Of a DNA stretch of 60,950 nt, positions 36,245 to 44,569 are shown piece after piece. The notes under the pieces were generated by a model. The model saw nothing but the letters and a program-made list of their open reading frames with translations, made no database searches and had not been told where the DNA came from. The position numbers were made by a program, and so were the translations under genes. The DNA comes from Methanobacteriota archaeon (GTDB lineage: Archaea > Thermoplasmatota > Poseidoniia > Poseidoniales > Poseidoniaceae), in assembly GCA_002720095.2 (NCBI GenBank), contig PBGP02000003.1:1-60950 (forward strand), given 5' to 3'. Each line of letters starts with the position of its first letter. Position 1 is the stretch's first letter.

Positions 36245-39200
36245 AAAATTTCTTGCAATTTTACTCACATTATTTATGTTAATTCAACCTTTTATTTCTT
36301 TAACTGATTTAAGTACAACCGACAGGTTAAACGCAACTGGAAGAAGCACTGAGCCTGATATGATGGTCGTAGAAATAACTACCACTTTGGGCGGTGCATT
36401 TGAAAATGCAGGTACAAATTATCTTTCAACAGCTACGCATCAAATCAGTGTAAATATTACTAACCAAGGTTTAACTAGTGCTGAATCGAGATTACGCGTT
36501 CTTTACAAATCTGCACCAGGTGCTGTAGCTACTGAAGTGAATGCTGGAGGAACTGCTGTAGAGTTGGATCCATTTGAATTTCAGACCTTAGTTTTCTCAT
36601 ATGCCGTGTCCATCACAGGACCTGGTCAATCGTTCTCTGCTACTTTGGAATCCGCTACAGGAGAAGTAGATAACTCCAACAACTTTGCAACCTTAGATTT
36701 CGATGTTGAAAATATCGAATCAGGAGAATTCTTAGGAGTCGATATTCCAAATCAGTCATTTCCTCCACCCAGGTTAGCACCAGGACCAACCTCGTATGAA
36801 GCAGTGGTAAGAAATTCTGGTAATATACCAGTCACAGCAGATTTTGAGGTTACATTTACGTCACTTGCTGATGGCACAGTAATTCAACACAGCGCCACTT
36901 CAACAGTAATCAATCCAGGTACACTAGAATACCCGTCTACTGCGGAAATTTTAGGCATAACGTTTGATAGTAGTTCGATGACAGGTAATTGGGAATTAAC
37001 CTCAACAGTTACTTTTAGCGGAATTGGATCGGTGGTGGAAGATTTAGGCTCAAGAATTGTGGTTTTCAGCCAGTATCGTGCTGAAATTATTGCAGCACCA
37101 GATCAATCAGTCGTTCCTGGATCTAGCACTATGCTCACATTTTTAATTACTAATACTGGAGATTTAGTAGACACATACAGTATTAGTGTTGAAGACACAC
37201 AAGGCTGGGCTTCCGCCGCTATTCCACCGGTAGTAAATCTAAATCCTGGCGCTAGTGGAGCAACAGCAATCATAGTTAGTGTCCCCGCCGATGAACAAAG
37301 GTCAAATGCAACTCGAATTTTTGTTAATTTGACTGCTCTAAGTGATGGTTATCAGTTGTCTGCTAACAATCTAGTTATGGCTGGACATCTATTGCTAGCA
37401 AGTGTCACTCCTTCGATATCACTGGCGGTTGTTCCAGTACAACCGGGAAACATGACTCCAATACCATTTTCAATCAAAAACGTTGGAAATTCACCAGGCT
37501 CGTTCAATCTAACTTGCGGATTCGGAGGCCCAGTTGAAGGTTGGGAAATTGAACTACTTTCACAAAAAACCTCGGTTTTAAGTCCAGGAGAGAATGAAAG
37601 CGCAATTTTACAGATTTATCCACCAGCACTTTCTAATCCCTTAAATCCAGCACATCAGCTAACTCAGGGAACTCAATTAGTTGTTTGGGTACAGGCTACT
37701 GCCTCAGGTGGAGGGGTGCCTGTAACTGGGCAGGCAGATATTGAAGTGCAGCCAGTAATAGCCGTTGATCCAGCAATCGATTCTTTAGAGTATATTCTGT
37801 CAGAAGGAGAATCTCGTTATGGAGAGACAATTCAAGCAATAGATTTTGGAATTGAGATGAGGCATAACCTAATTGATGATCCCGAGGATACTTCTGGAGC
37901 TACTTTGAGTGTCGGAAATTTAGCATTTACGCCTGCGGACGGTACAGGCGGTGCGTTGGAATCAACGCGCTGGAATGCTTCCATAACTCCTGATTCTCAT
38001 GCAGCTCCATTGGTTGATGCGAACGGAGAGCCAGTATTTTCAGCTCTTTCTGTCCTACAACCCTCTTCTGATGGCCTTGGCCCTCTAGCAGGAATACTTG
38101 AAGTCCCAGTTACAGCGCAAATTTCAGACACAACTGGAATTGTAGTTGATACATCTCCAGTTACCCGAACCGTAAGATATGTAATCCCTAAATTTCATTC
38201 TGTAGTAATTGATGAATTAGATTTACAAAATGTGAATCCCGGTGAAGCCACTACATTTAATCTATCTATTTCCAACAAAGGTAATGGGTTGGCCAACTAT
38301 TCGTTGTTAGTAGACAGTTCTGATGGATGGATTGTCACTTTGAGTAAATCTTCTTTAGAAATTTCTCCAGAAATGTATGATTGGCCGACTTTATCAGGGG
38401 TTCATTCTGAGAATTTTACAATGACAGTCACCGCTCCGTTAGGAACGTTAGAAAATACTGTTGAAAATATTGTTATTACAGTCTTAGATTCCGATACTGG
38501 AGATAATCTTCTTGTACACCAATCTCCAGTTACTGTGGGAAAACAAGTCTCGGCAATTTTAACACCATCAGTGGTTAATGTAAATGTATCATATTTGGGG
38601 GATGTAATTACATTACTGAAGGTGAATAACACAGGAAACACACTATCAGAATTCGATATCAACACAACTGTACAAAATGGAGATCCAATAGACATTACAA
38701 TTCTTGGAAGTGAACAATTTATCCTAAAATCAGGCAGAACTCAAGATTTGAGATTTCAAGTAACAGCTCTAGAGGGGGCATCTTACGACACTACATATGA
38801 GATTGGTGTAGAGATAACATCTGGAGAAGACATCTCTCTAAATGGTACAATAATAGTTCAGGTACAACAATGGCATAATTTAGATGTTACTTTGCCTGAA
38901 ATTGAAGTCACGCCCGGAGAAAATGAAAGTATTTCGTATTGGGCATCTAACTTTGGAAATCTAATTGAAAACGTAAATGTTGGCGTTTATCTTGAGACTG
39001 GTTGGAATGTTACCTTGGAGCCACTCTCGCATCAAATACCGATTGATGCTAGTCATGCAGGATCATTTGTTATTCAGGTCCCTCCAATTAGCGAGGAAAA
39101 TATGCTTTATAATGGTGAAGAGTTTACTCTGTGGTTCTCCTTAAAGAATTCGTCAACGGGAGAAGAACTATATAATTCAACAAACATTGTTAAAGTTAGA

Positions 39201-40979
39201 CCCTTTTTTGCATTAGAAGTTAAAGAATGGAAGGAAGAAATACTATTTTTGCCTGGCGATGAAAAAGAGATTACCGCTGTTTTGAAGAATTCTGGTAACA
39301 CAGACATAGTCGTAAATGTATCAGCAAAATTAGAAAACTCACAATGGCAAATAACTCAACCTCCTCAGTCAGCATTCACTTTATCTTTAGGACAAGAAGT
39401 TTTGGTTTCAATGGCTGTTCGTGCATCAGGAGATAATTATTATTGGAGAGAAGTAGGTGTATTAGAACTAAATGTCACACCTGTTGATTTAGATGTTGTA
39501 GGTAGTGGCGAACATAGCGCCAACCTAATAGTCGAAAGGATTTTAGACAGCAATCACTCTGTATTTGGACAGGCTACTACAATAGAGATTCCTTGGTCTC
39601 ACGTACCATCTGAACAAGAATTTCAGGCTTCAAATTATCCAGCCTCACCAAATTATATTTTGGAATTGTTGTCTTCAGAGAGGTTTCTAAATCTATCCAA
39701 TCTTCAATTAGACAATGAATCTCACTACGACTGGACTTTTACTTTAGCAGATTCTGATGATGGTGCAGTCGCATTGATGAAAAATGTTAAGATTGATCTA
39801 AAACCGAGATCGAAAAATACTCAGACACCAGCACTTCAGATAATTGTCAATGCATCAAGTGTGGAAGGTGTTTTACCTGGAGATGGATATAATCTCACAT
39901 TAAAATTAACTCACCCAACAGATGAAACAAGTACGATTATCAAAGTAATTATTTCATTGGATAATTTTGCAGATCCGTTTGTTAAATCGATTAGCTTTCA
40001 AGAAGGTTTATCAGCTATTGGTGAAGGAGAATCTGGGCAAATTGTTTCTGTAATCAGAAATGGTGGGACAGCTACTACACCATATTTAGAGGTTGAATTG
40101 AATTGTAACGACAGGGTTCAATTATTATCAGAATCATCTAAAATAAAACAAATTAGCGAAATGCCTCAAAGTACAGAAACCACATTAACATGGGATGTAA
40201 ATGTTTTAAGATTAGAGTGGTGGCAAACGAGTGAAAAAGTCGATTGCATTGTTTCTTTGATATCTACGGGAGCAGAGGGAAATAATGTTGAAAACGATCT
40301 TCTTGCAATGGATGCGTCTGTAGTATCTTGGAGTCCTGTTACACAGTTTGTCAGTGTAGGTATAGTAATGGGATTATTCATACTCACTGCATTATTACTT
40401 CAACTAGGAAGAGATAGAGAAAAACTAAGGCAACTAAGTGCCTATTCAGGTGCAGCTCTTTTAGGAATGGTGTTTCATCTATCAGAGTGGATATTTTTAG
40501 GACCTATTTTATTGGTTCTCGTTGTGATTTGGTTGATTTATAATGCATACTCGGCGTCTGATGAACTACAGATAATACATGCAGATTATCAAAGAGCTCG
40601 GTTGGGACAAACAACTCTCTTCACAGAACATTTCAGAAGATTGAAAAAATCTAGGCAGCAACTAACATTTATATTCACCTTACCATTATTAGGATTTTTA
40701 ATGACGATTTTAGGTTTCCCCCCCTTACTTTCAGCCGACATACTCAATATACTTTCGTTGATTTTAATTGTTGGTATTACGGCAATAATGATTAGTGCTG
40801 TATTGAAATATATTGACAAGATGTATGGACAGGTCTACAGCAGGTTAACCCTAGTTCAAGCTAGATTGAGGTCAATTGAAAGATCATTAGGGGACCCTGC
40901 AAGACTCCTTAACGAAATAGCAAATATCGACCTTGAAGCTGTAGTGGAACAAGCAGAAGGAGGTGATTCCGATGTCTGA
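36237..40979 (+). CDS. Giant CARDB/NEW3-type extracellular protein with C-terminal multi-helix membrane domain
   Basis: This protein of about 1580 residues has a signal sequence (KKFLAILLTLFMLIQPFISL) and a very long extracellular part. The latter is built of repeated beta domains with CARDB/NEW3 features such as ITNTGDLVDTYSIS, IKNVGNSPGSFNL, ISNKGNGLANYSL, VNNTGNTLSEFDI and LKNSGNTDIVVNV. The last 220 residues hold about five hydrophobic helices and an amphipathic cytoplasmic tail. I place the start at TTG 36237 because a GGAGGTG at 36224-36230 lies 6 bases before it; the GTG at 36228 is part of that ribosome binding site. Both ends overlap neighbouring genes by 8 bases, so it belongs to the operon that leads into the archaellins. 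A role as anchor, stator or cell-wall collar is inference. Confidence 0.82.
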   Translation: MDKKFLAILLTLFMLIQPFISLTDLSTTDRLNATGRSTEPDMMVVEITTTLGGAFENAGTNYLSTATHQISVNITNQGLTSAESRLRVLYKSAPGAVATEVNAGGTAVELDPFEFQTLVFSYAVSITGPGQSFSATLESATGEVDNSNNFATLDFDVENIESGEFLGVDIPNQSFPPPRLAPGPTSYEAVVRNSGNIPVTADFEVTFTSLADGTVIQHSATSTVINPGTLEYPSTAEILGITFDSSSMTGNWELTSTVTFSGIGSVVEDLGSRIVVFSQYRAEIIAAPDQSVVPGSSTMLTFLITNTGDLVDTYSISVEDTQGWASAAIPPVVNLNPGASGATAIIVSVPADEQRSNATRIFVNLTALSDGYQLSANNLVMAGHLLLASVTPSISLAVVPVQPGNMTPIPFSIKNVGNSPGSFNLTCGFGGPVEGWEIELLSQKTSVLSPGENESAILQIYPPALSNPLNPAHQLTQGTQLVVWVQATASGGGVPVTGQADIEVQPVIAVDPAIDSLEYILSEGESRYGETIQAIDFGIEMRHNLIDDPEDTSGATLSVGNLAFTPADGTGGALESTRWNASITPDSHAAPLVDANGEPVFSALSVLQPSSDGLGPLAGILEVPVTAQISDTTGIVVDTSPVTRTVRYVIPKFHSVVIDELDLQNVNPGEATTFNLSISNKGNGLANYSLLVDSSDGWIVTLSKSSLEISPEMYDWPTLSGVHSENFTMTVTAPLGTLENTVENIVITVLDSDTGDNLLVHQSPVTVGKQVSAILTPSVVNVNVSYLGDVITLLKVNNTGNTLSEFDINTTVQNGDPIDITILGSEQFILKSGRTQDLRFQVTALEGASYDTTYEIGVEITSGEDISLNGTIIVQVQQWHNLDVTLPEIEVTPGENESISYWASNFGNLIENVNVGVYLETGWNVTLEPLSHQIPIDASHAGSFVIQVPPISEENMLYNGEEFTLWFSLKNSSTGEELYNSTNIVKVRPFFALEVKEWKEEILFLPGDEKEITAVLKNSGNTDIVVNVSAKLENSQWQITQPPQSAFTLSLGQEVLVSMAVRASGDNYYWREVGVLELNVTPVDLDVVGSGEHSANLIVERILDSNHSVFGQATTIEIPWSHVPSEQEFQASNYPASPNYILELLSSERFLNLSNLQLDNESHYDWTFTLADSDDGAVALMKNVKIDLKPRSKNTQTPALQIIVNASSVEGVLPGDGYNLTLKLTHPTDETSTIIKVIISLDNFADPFVKSISFQEGLSAIGEGESGQIVSVIRNGGTATTPYLEVELNCNDRVQLLSESSKIKQISEMPQSTETTLTWDVNVLRLEWWQTSEKVDCIVSLISTGAEGNNVENDLLAMDASVVSWSPVTQFVSVGIVMGLFILTALLLQLGRDREKLRQLSAYSGAALLGMVFHLSEWIFLGPILLVLVVIWLIYNAYSASDELQIIHADYQRARLGQTTLFTEHFRRLKKSRQQLTFIFTLPLLGFLMTILGFPPLLSADILNILSLILIVGITAIMISAVLKYIDKMYGQVYSRLTLVQARLRSIERSLGDPARLLNEIANIDLEAVVEQAEGGDSDV

Positions 40980-42165
40980 TGAAAATAATGAATTTTCCGA
41001 AGAATTGGTTGATGAATCTTTGATTGATGACGTAATTATTCAACCTGAGAGTGAGATTCTTGAAGACATTAAAGATGTAGAATCGGTTGATGAAGATGGC
41101 CAGGATTTAGAATCTGAAATTGACGAAATCCCTGTTCCATTAGATGAAACAGAATTTATTCCTATCGGGAATGAGCCGGTTGTTCCCACCGAAGAAGATG
41201 AACATTCAGAAATGGTTTCTGATGAAGGAGTTACAGCATCTGGTATGGTACAAGAAGCGACCATGAGAATTCATCAATTGATGCGAACAACAGGTGAAGC
41301 AGCAGTCAATAGTGTGAGACAGTTAACAGAGGCCGACAATAGAAGTTTAGTCGAAACAGAATTTGAAGTCCAACAAGCAAAAATAAGTTTACAAGACCAA
41401 AGAGTAATGTCTGCAAACAAAGCACTGCAAGTTGCTGAAAAAAATCTATCATCAATTGAAGAAGATGTACAGAGATTAAGGCGTTCAATAGCATTACTTC
41501 ATAGATTGTTACGAGATCCAGAGATCCTAAGAGGACAATTAGAGAAAATATTGACTGGATTAAGAAATGCAACCGCAGCTGCAGAAATTGGTGAGGTTTC
41601 TATGTCTGCAACCGAAGTTGAATATCTTGTAGAAGATTTAGTGGGAGGAACATCAGCCACACTTAACCCATTCCTTTTCAGAAATTTTTGGTTTTCCTTA
41701 ACTACAAAGTGGGTCCAAGGATCTAATCAAGGAGTTTTAATTGTGAACATATTGAATGACAGCAGTAGGGCTTTACCCTCGATGAGATTAGCACCGCCAG
41801 TTCCGGATGGATGGTCTGTAGATCCAGAATGGATTGACATACCTAGACTCCCACCAAATGGGTACTTATTTTTGAAATTTTCAGTCAGACCAAATATTAT
41901 GCCTACAGGAGATACAGAGATTTTAGATAACAAGCTTAGCGTTTCGACAGGATACAGAGTTCGACAAGGAACAGTTAATGTATCTATGAGAGTTGAAAAT
42001 AAAGGAATGGAAGATCTACACAATGTTCTAATTTCACCTTGGTTGCCTCCATCATTTATCGCAGCATCAGTACCAAAAATAAGACATTTGCCTTCAGGGG
42101 GGACTGCTCACATCCGCATGCCTATCGCAATTGACTTCGGTCAAGGGAGGAGCATGATGGTGTGA
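40972..42165 (+). CDS. Acidic coiled-coil protein with C-terminal CARDB/NEW3-like domain
   Basis: This 397-residue protein begins with about 85 very acidic residues (ENNEFSEELVDESLIDD and so on). A coiled coil follows at about 90-200 (VETEFEVQQAKISLQDQRV, KNLSSIEEDVQRLRRSI), and then a beta domain at about 235-395 with VNILNDSSRALPSMRLAPPVPDG and a repeat of NEW3-like strands. No signal peptide or transmembrane helix is seen, so the beta domain would be cytoplasmic, which is unusual for this domain type. The ATG at 40972 follows GGAGGTGAT with ideal spacing and overlaps the preceding stop by 8 bases. It could bind the cytoplasmic tail of the upstream giant protein or the archaellum motor; this is inference. 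Confidence 0.75.
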   Translation: MSDENNEFSEELVDESLIDDVIIQPESEILEDIKDVESVDEDGQDLESEIDEIPVPLDETEFIPIGNEPVVPTEEDEHSEMVSDEGVTASGMVQEATMRIHQLMRTTGEAAVNSVRQLTEADNRSLVETEFEVQQAKISLQDQRVMSANKALQVAEKNLSSIEEDVQRLRRSIALLHRLLRDPEILRGQLEKILTGLRNATAAAEIGEVSMSATEVEYLVEDLVGGTSATLNPFLFRNFWFSLTTKWVQGSNQGVLIVNILNDSSRALPSMRLAPPVPDGWSVDPEWIDIPRLPPNGYLFLKFSVRPNIMPTGDTEILDNKLSVSTGYRVRQGTVNVSMRVENKGMEDLHNVLISPWLPPSFIAASVPKIRHLPSGGTAHIRMPIAIDFGQGRSMMV

Positions 42166-42266
42166 TATTTTATCCAACTTGAATATGTGACTATGCATAT
42201 TGAATTAAAATTGCAAGTAACATGATATACTAGATAAAAAAAGGAGAAAACAATAGGGGGAATACT
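42166..42266 (+). promoter_or_regulatory. Presumed archaellin promoter and leader region
   Basis: This 101-base AT-rich gap is the only sizeable break in the long operon and stands directly before the first archaellin gene. It contains an A/T-rich stretch around 42203-42212 that could be a TATA-like element, a short inverted repeat (AATATG at 42182-42187 and CATATT at 42196-42201), and an AGGGGG ribosome binding site at 42255-42260, six bases before the ATG. An internal promoter here would allow the high archaellin output needed for a filament. No transcription start can be read from the sequence. Confidence 0.4.
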
Positions 42267-42938
42267 ATGAGAAGAGAAAACGTAAGAATGAATGAAAATG
42301 AAGTATCCGGTTCAATCGGTATTGGAGCAATGATTGTATTTATTGCATTAATTCTGGTTGCTGCTGTAGCATCAGCTGTAATTATCCAAACGGGTGAAAA
42401 ACTACAGCAAAATGCACAACAAACTGGTGATGATACAAGAGAGGAAATAGGTGGTAAAATATCTATAATCACTGTCTGGGTTGGTGATCAAACAGATTGT
42501 GATGGAGAAGTTGCTGCCCAAGATGACGACAAATGCATTACATTGGTATTTGAATTGGCTGCAGGTAGCGAGCCAGTAGACGAATCAAATGTGCTTTGGA
42601 CTATTATCTGTACAAATGATGCTGGTAACGGAATGACCACAATCTTCGGAGATTTCGATGGTGGCGGAGATACTGCACCAACTGGCACAGATACCTTAAA
42701 TGTAGACGGTACTGCTAAACTTACCCAAGCAGGAGCTGATGATGACACATTGAATCCTGGAGAGGTTTACATGATTGATCTGAAAACTGAAACAGATGCT
42801 GGAGATACCCCAGCATCATCTGAATGTGCACCTGTTATCGGTGAAGAACACACCCTGATTATTTCTGTTGAAGGTGGAGGAACAACTTACGAAACATTGA
42901 CTTACAACAGTATTACAGAAGGAGAATCAATAGTTTGA
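42267..42938 (+). CDS. flaB: Archaellin 1 (class III signal peptide)
   Basis: This 223-residue protein is a major archaellum filament subunit. Its N-terminus has the class III pre-archaellin layout: a short polar leader ending in VSG, then the hydrophobic assembly helix IGIGAMIVFIALILVAAVAS, followed by the archaellin-typical QTGEKLQQNAQQTGDDT. The leader (NENEVSG) is acidic before the predicted cleavage site instead of carrying Lys/Arg-Lys/Arg-Gly. The outer domain is Asp/Glu/Thr-rich and has four Cys residues that might pair. The first 60 residues are nearly identical to archaellin 2, which follows, so the pair is a tandem duplication with diverged outer domains. Confidence 0.93.
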   Translation: MRRENVRMNENEVSGSIGIGAMIVFIALILVAAVASAVIIQTGEKLQQNAQQTGDDTREEIGGKISIITVWVGDQTDCDGEVAAQDDDKCITLVFELAAGSEPVDESNVLWTIICTNDAGNGMTTIFGDFDGGGDTAPTGTDTLNVDGTAKLTQAGADDDTLNPGEVYMIDLKTETDAGDTPASSECAPVIGEEHTLIISVEGGGTTYETLTYNSITEGESIV

Positions 42939-42945
42939 GGTGATT

Positions 42946-43623
42946 ATGATGAAAAATAAATTTAACAATGAAGATAATGATACAGTAGCAGCCATCGGAA
43001 TTGGCGCAATGATTGTATTTATAGCATTAATTTTGGTTGCAGCAGTTGCATCTGCTGTAATTATCCAAACTGGAGAAAAATTGCAACAAAATGCTCAGCA
43101 AACTGGGGATGACACACAGAGAGAGATAGGCGGAAAAATTACAATTAACAGCGCTTATATAAAGGATGCAACATCAATGAGACTATATTTCGAATCAGCA
43201 CCAGGTAGTGGAACTTTAGCTACTGCTGATATTGCTTGGCAGGTGGCATGCACTAACGAAGACACAGATGGAGATGGCACACCTAACAATGCTCCTGCAA
43301 ATGATGGTTACCAGTTTACTGCTGGAGCATTCGGAGATGGAAATGATGCAGATGTAGCAGCTGTAGGTGATACATTTACCATGGATGATCCAGATAACAA
43401 CGCAGCAACACTGGCAACACCTGGAAACGCTCAATCAACCATTGATCCTGGTGCAGCTTACGTAATTGATGTAGTTGTTAACAGTGGTGCTGGTGGTGAT
43501 TGTACTTTTACTGAAGTTGGAATAAATGGAGAAATTACACTTTGGATTCATGTTGAAGGTGGCGGATCTACTTATGAAACTATTTTGATTTCAGATACCA
43601 CACCTGGATCATTATTAATTTAG
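42946..43623 (+). CDS. flaB: Archaellin 2 (class III signal peptide)
   Basis: This second archaellin of about 225 residues shares the assembly helix and QTGEKLQQNAQQTGDDT region with archaellin 1, after an acidic leader (NNEDNDTVA) with Ala, not Gly, at the predicted -1 position. The outer domain differs and includes EDTDGDGTPN, a DxDxDG loop of the kind that binds calcium in thrombospondin type 3 repeats. The ATG at 42946 follows GAGGTGA, a ribosome binding site that overlaps the stop of archaellin 1; ATG 42949 is the alternative. It ends just before a predicted hairpin. Confidence 0.92.
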   Translation: MMKNKFNNEDNDTVAAIGIGAMIVFIALILVAAVASAVIIQTGEKLQQNAQQTGDDTQREIGGKITINSAYIKDATSMRLYFESAPGSGTLATADIAWQVACTNEDTDGDGTPNNAPANDGYQFTAGAFGDGNDADVAAVGDTFTMDDPDNNAATLATPGNAQSTIDPGAAYVIDVVVNSGAGGDCTFTEVGINGEITLWIHVEGGGSTYETILISDTTPGSLLI

Positions 43624-43634
43624 ATTAGTTTGTC

Positions 43635-43660
43635 GTCAATTCTCATTTCTGTGAATTGAC
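43635..43660 (+). terminator. Inverted repeat after the archaellin genes (partial terminator or mRNA stabiliser)
   Basis: An 8-base perfect inverted repeat (GTCAATTC at 43635-43642 and GAATTGAC at 43653-43660) with a 10-base loop lies in the 64-base gap between archaellin 2 and the next gene. Its outer flanks (TCGT and ACGA) could pair further after a small bulge. No T-run follows. In methanogen archaellum operons a stem-loop after the archaellin genes accompanies abundant short archaellin transcripts, and the position here is the same. Confidence 0.5.
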
Positions 43661-43687
43661 AGACGAATTTAACGGAGAGTGATGTGA

Positions 43688-44566
43688 ATGGCGGTTAGAG
43701 GTCAAGGAGCGCAAGATGCAGTAGCTATGGCGGATGACATGGCTAGGCTGAAAGCACTTTCAGATGTTGCTATTGATGAGGTAGCTACACCTGACGCAGG
43801 CGTATTGACAGCTGACGAGGCTTGGACAATTTCGGCTGAACCATCCAAAATTAGAATAGGATCTGGAGCATCAGGGAATTCGCAGATAAACTTGCCTTCA
43901 TTAGGGAGCACCCCCTTCCCTACGAAGGCACAACCCGCAGCACCAGCTCAGATTGATACTGGTGCAATTGAGAAATTAGTTGCATCAAGGATGGATACTA
44001 TGGAAGATTCAATGAAAGCAATGGAAATTAGATTGCTTGAGATGATACCACAATTAGCACAGGTTGTTCAACCCAACTCAGAAGATATAGAAGGTGAATC
44101 TCATGACTCAGATTCATCAGAATCAGATGAGGGAGAAGAATCATCAGCGAAGGTTTCTTCGGGTTCTATGGATATTGTTCCAGATACAGAATCTTCTGAA
44201 AAGAAAATGGATTCCTTGATGGAATTATATGAGGCACAAGCCTTAGCATTGAATCCCTTTCTAGCCAATCCGAGCTCAATTACTGATCATTCGAATGAAA
44301 AAAATTTTGTGGGACCTCACATGCTTGCGGCTTTACTATTGGATAATTTAACTGGTATGGGAGCAGCATCCTTTACAAGAAAAGCAATCGGATCTAAACT
44401 GCTCTCTGAAGCAGAAGGAACTGTATTATTATCAATTGTTGAATTAGCTGAACCTGGAGATCCAGATTCGGCATTATCTGACGCATTAGCAAACAGATCA
44501 TTGATGACATTTATTACATTACTAGAAAGCTGGAGAAGTAGTCGACAACCAAGCACGGAGGGCTGA
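43688..44566 (+). CDS. Unknown cytoplasmic protein in the FlaC/D/E position of the archaellum operon
   Basis: This 292-residue protein lies where euryarchaeal archaellum operons usually carry flaC, flaD or flaE. It has no signal peptide or membrane helix. Residues 1-80 are low in charge with Ala/Gly/Ser-rich segments, 95-130 form an amphipathic helix (KLVASRMDTMEDSMKAMEIRL) that could be a coiled coil, 135-165 are an acidic Ser/Glu/Asp linker, and the last 110 residues form a compact helical domain (FVGPHMLAALLLDNL, GPHM and LANRSLMTFITLLESW). I do not see clear FlaD/E sequence features, so a role as motor scaffold or switch component is inferred from position and from the helix-linker-helix layout only. 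Confidence 0.72.
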   Translation: MAVRGQGAQDAVAMADDMARLKALSDVAIDEVATPDAGVLTADEAWTISAEPSKIRIGSGASGNSQINLPSLGSTPFPTKAQPAAPAQIDTGAIEKLVASRMDTMEDSMKAMEIRLLEMIPQLAQVVQPNSEDIEGESHDSDSSESDEGEESSAKVSSGSMDIVPDTESSEKKMDSLMELYEAQALALNPFLANPSSITDHSNEKNFVGPHMLAALLLDNLTGMGAASFTRKAIGSKLLSEAEGTVLLSIVELAEPGDPDSALSDALANRSLMTFITLLESWRSSRQPSTEG

Positions 44567-44569
44567 AAT

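Noticed and set aside
42182-42201. Short inverted repeat as a strong terminator after the coiled-coil gene
   Set aside because: The arms are only 6 bases of A/T-rich sequence with no T-run, so it is mentioned only within the promoter region.
42230-42472. 80-codon minus-strand open frame over the archaellin start
   Set aside because: It mirrors the hydrophobic helix of archaellin 1 and would cover its promoter.
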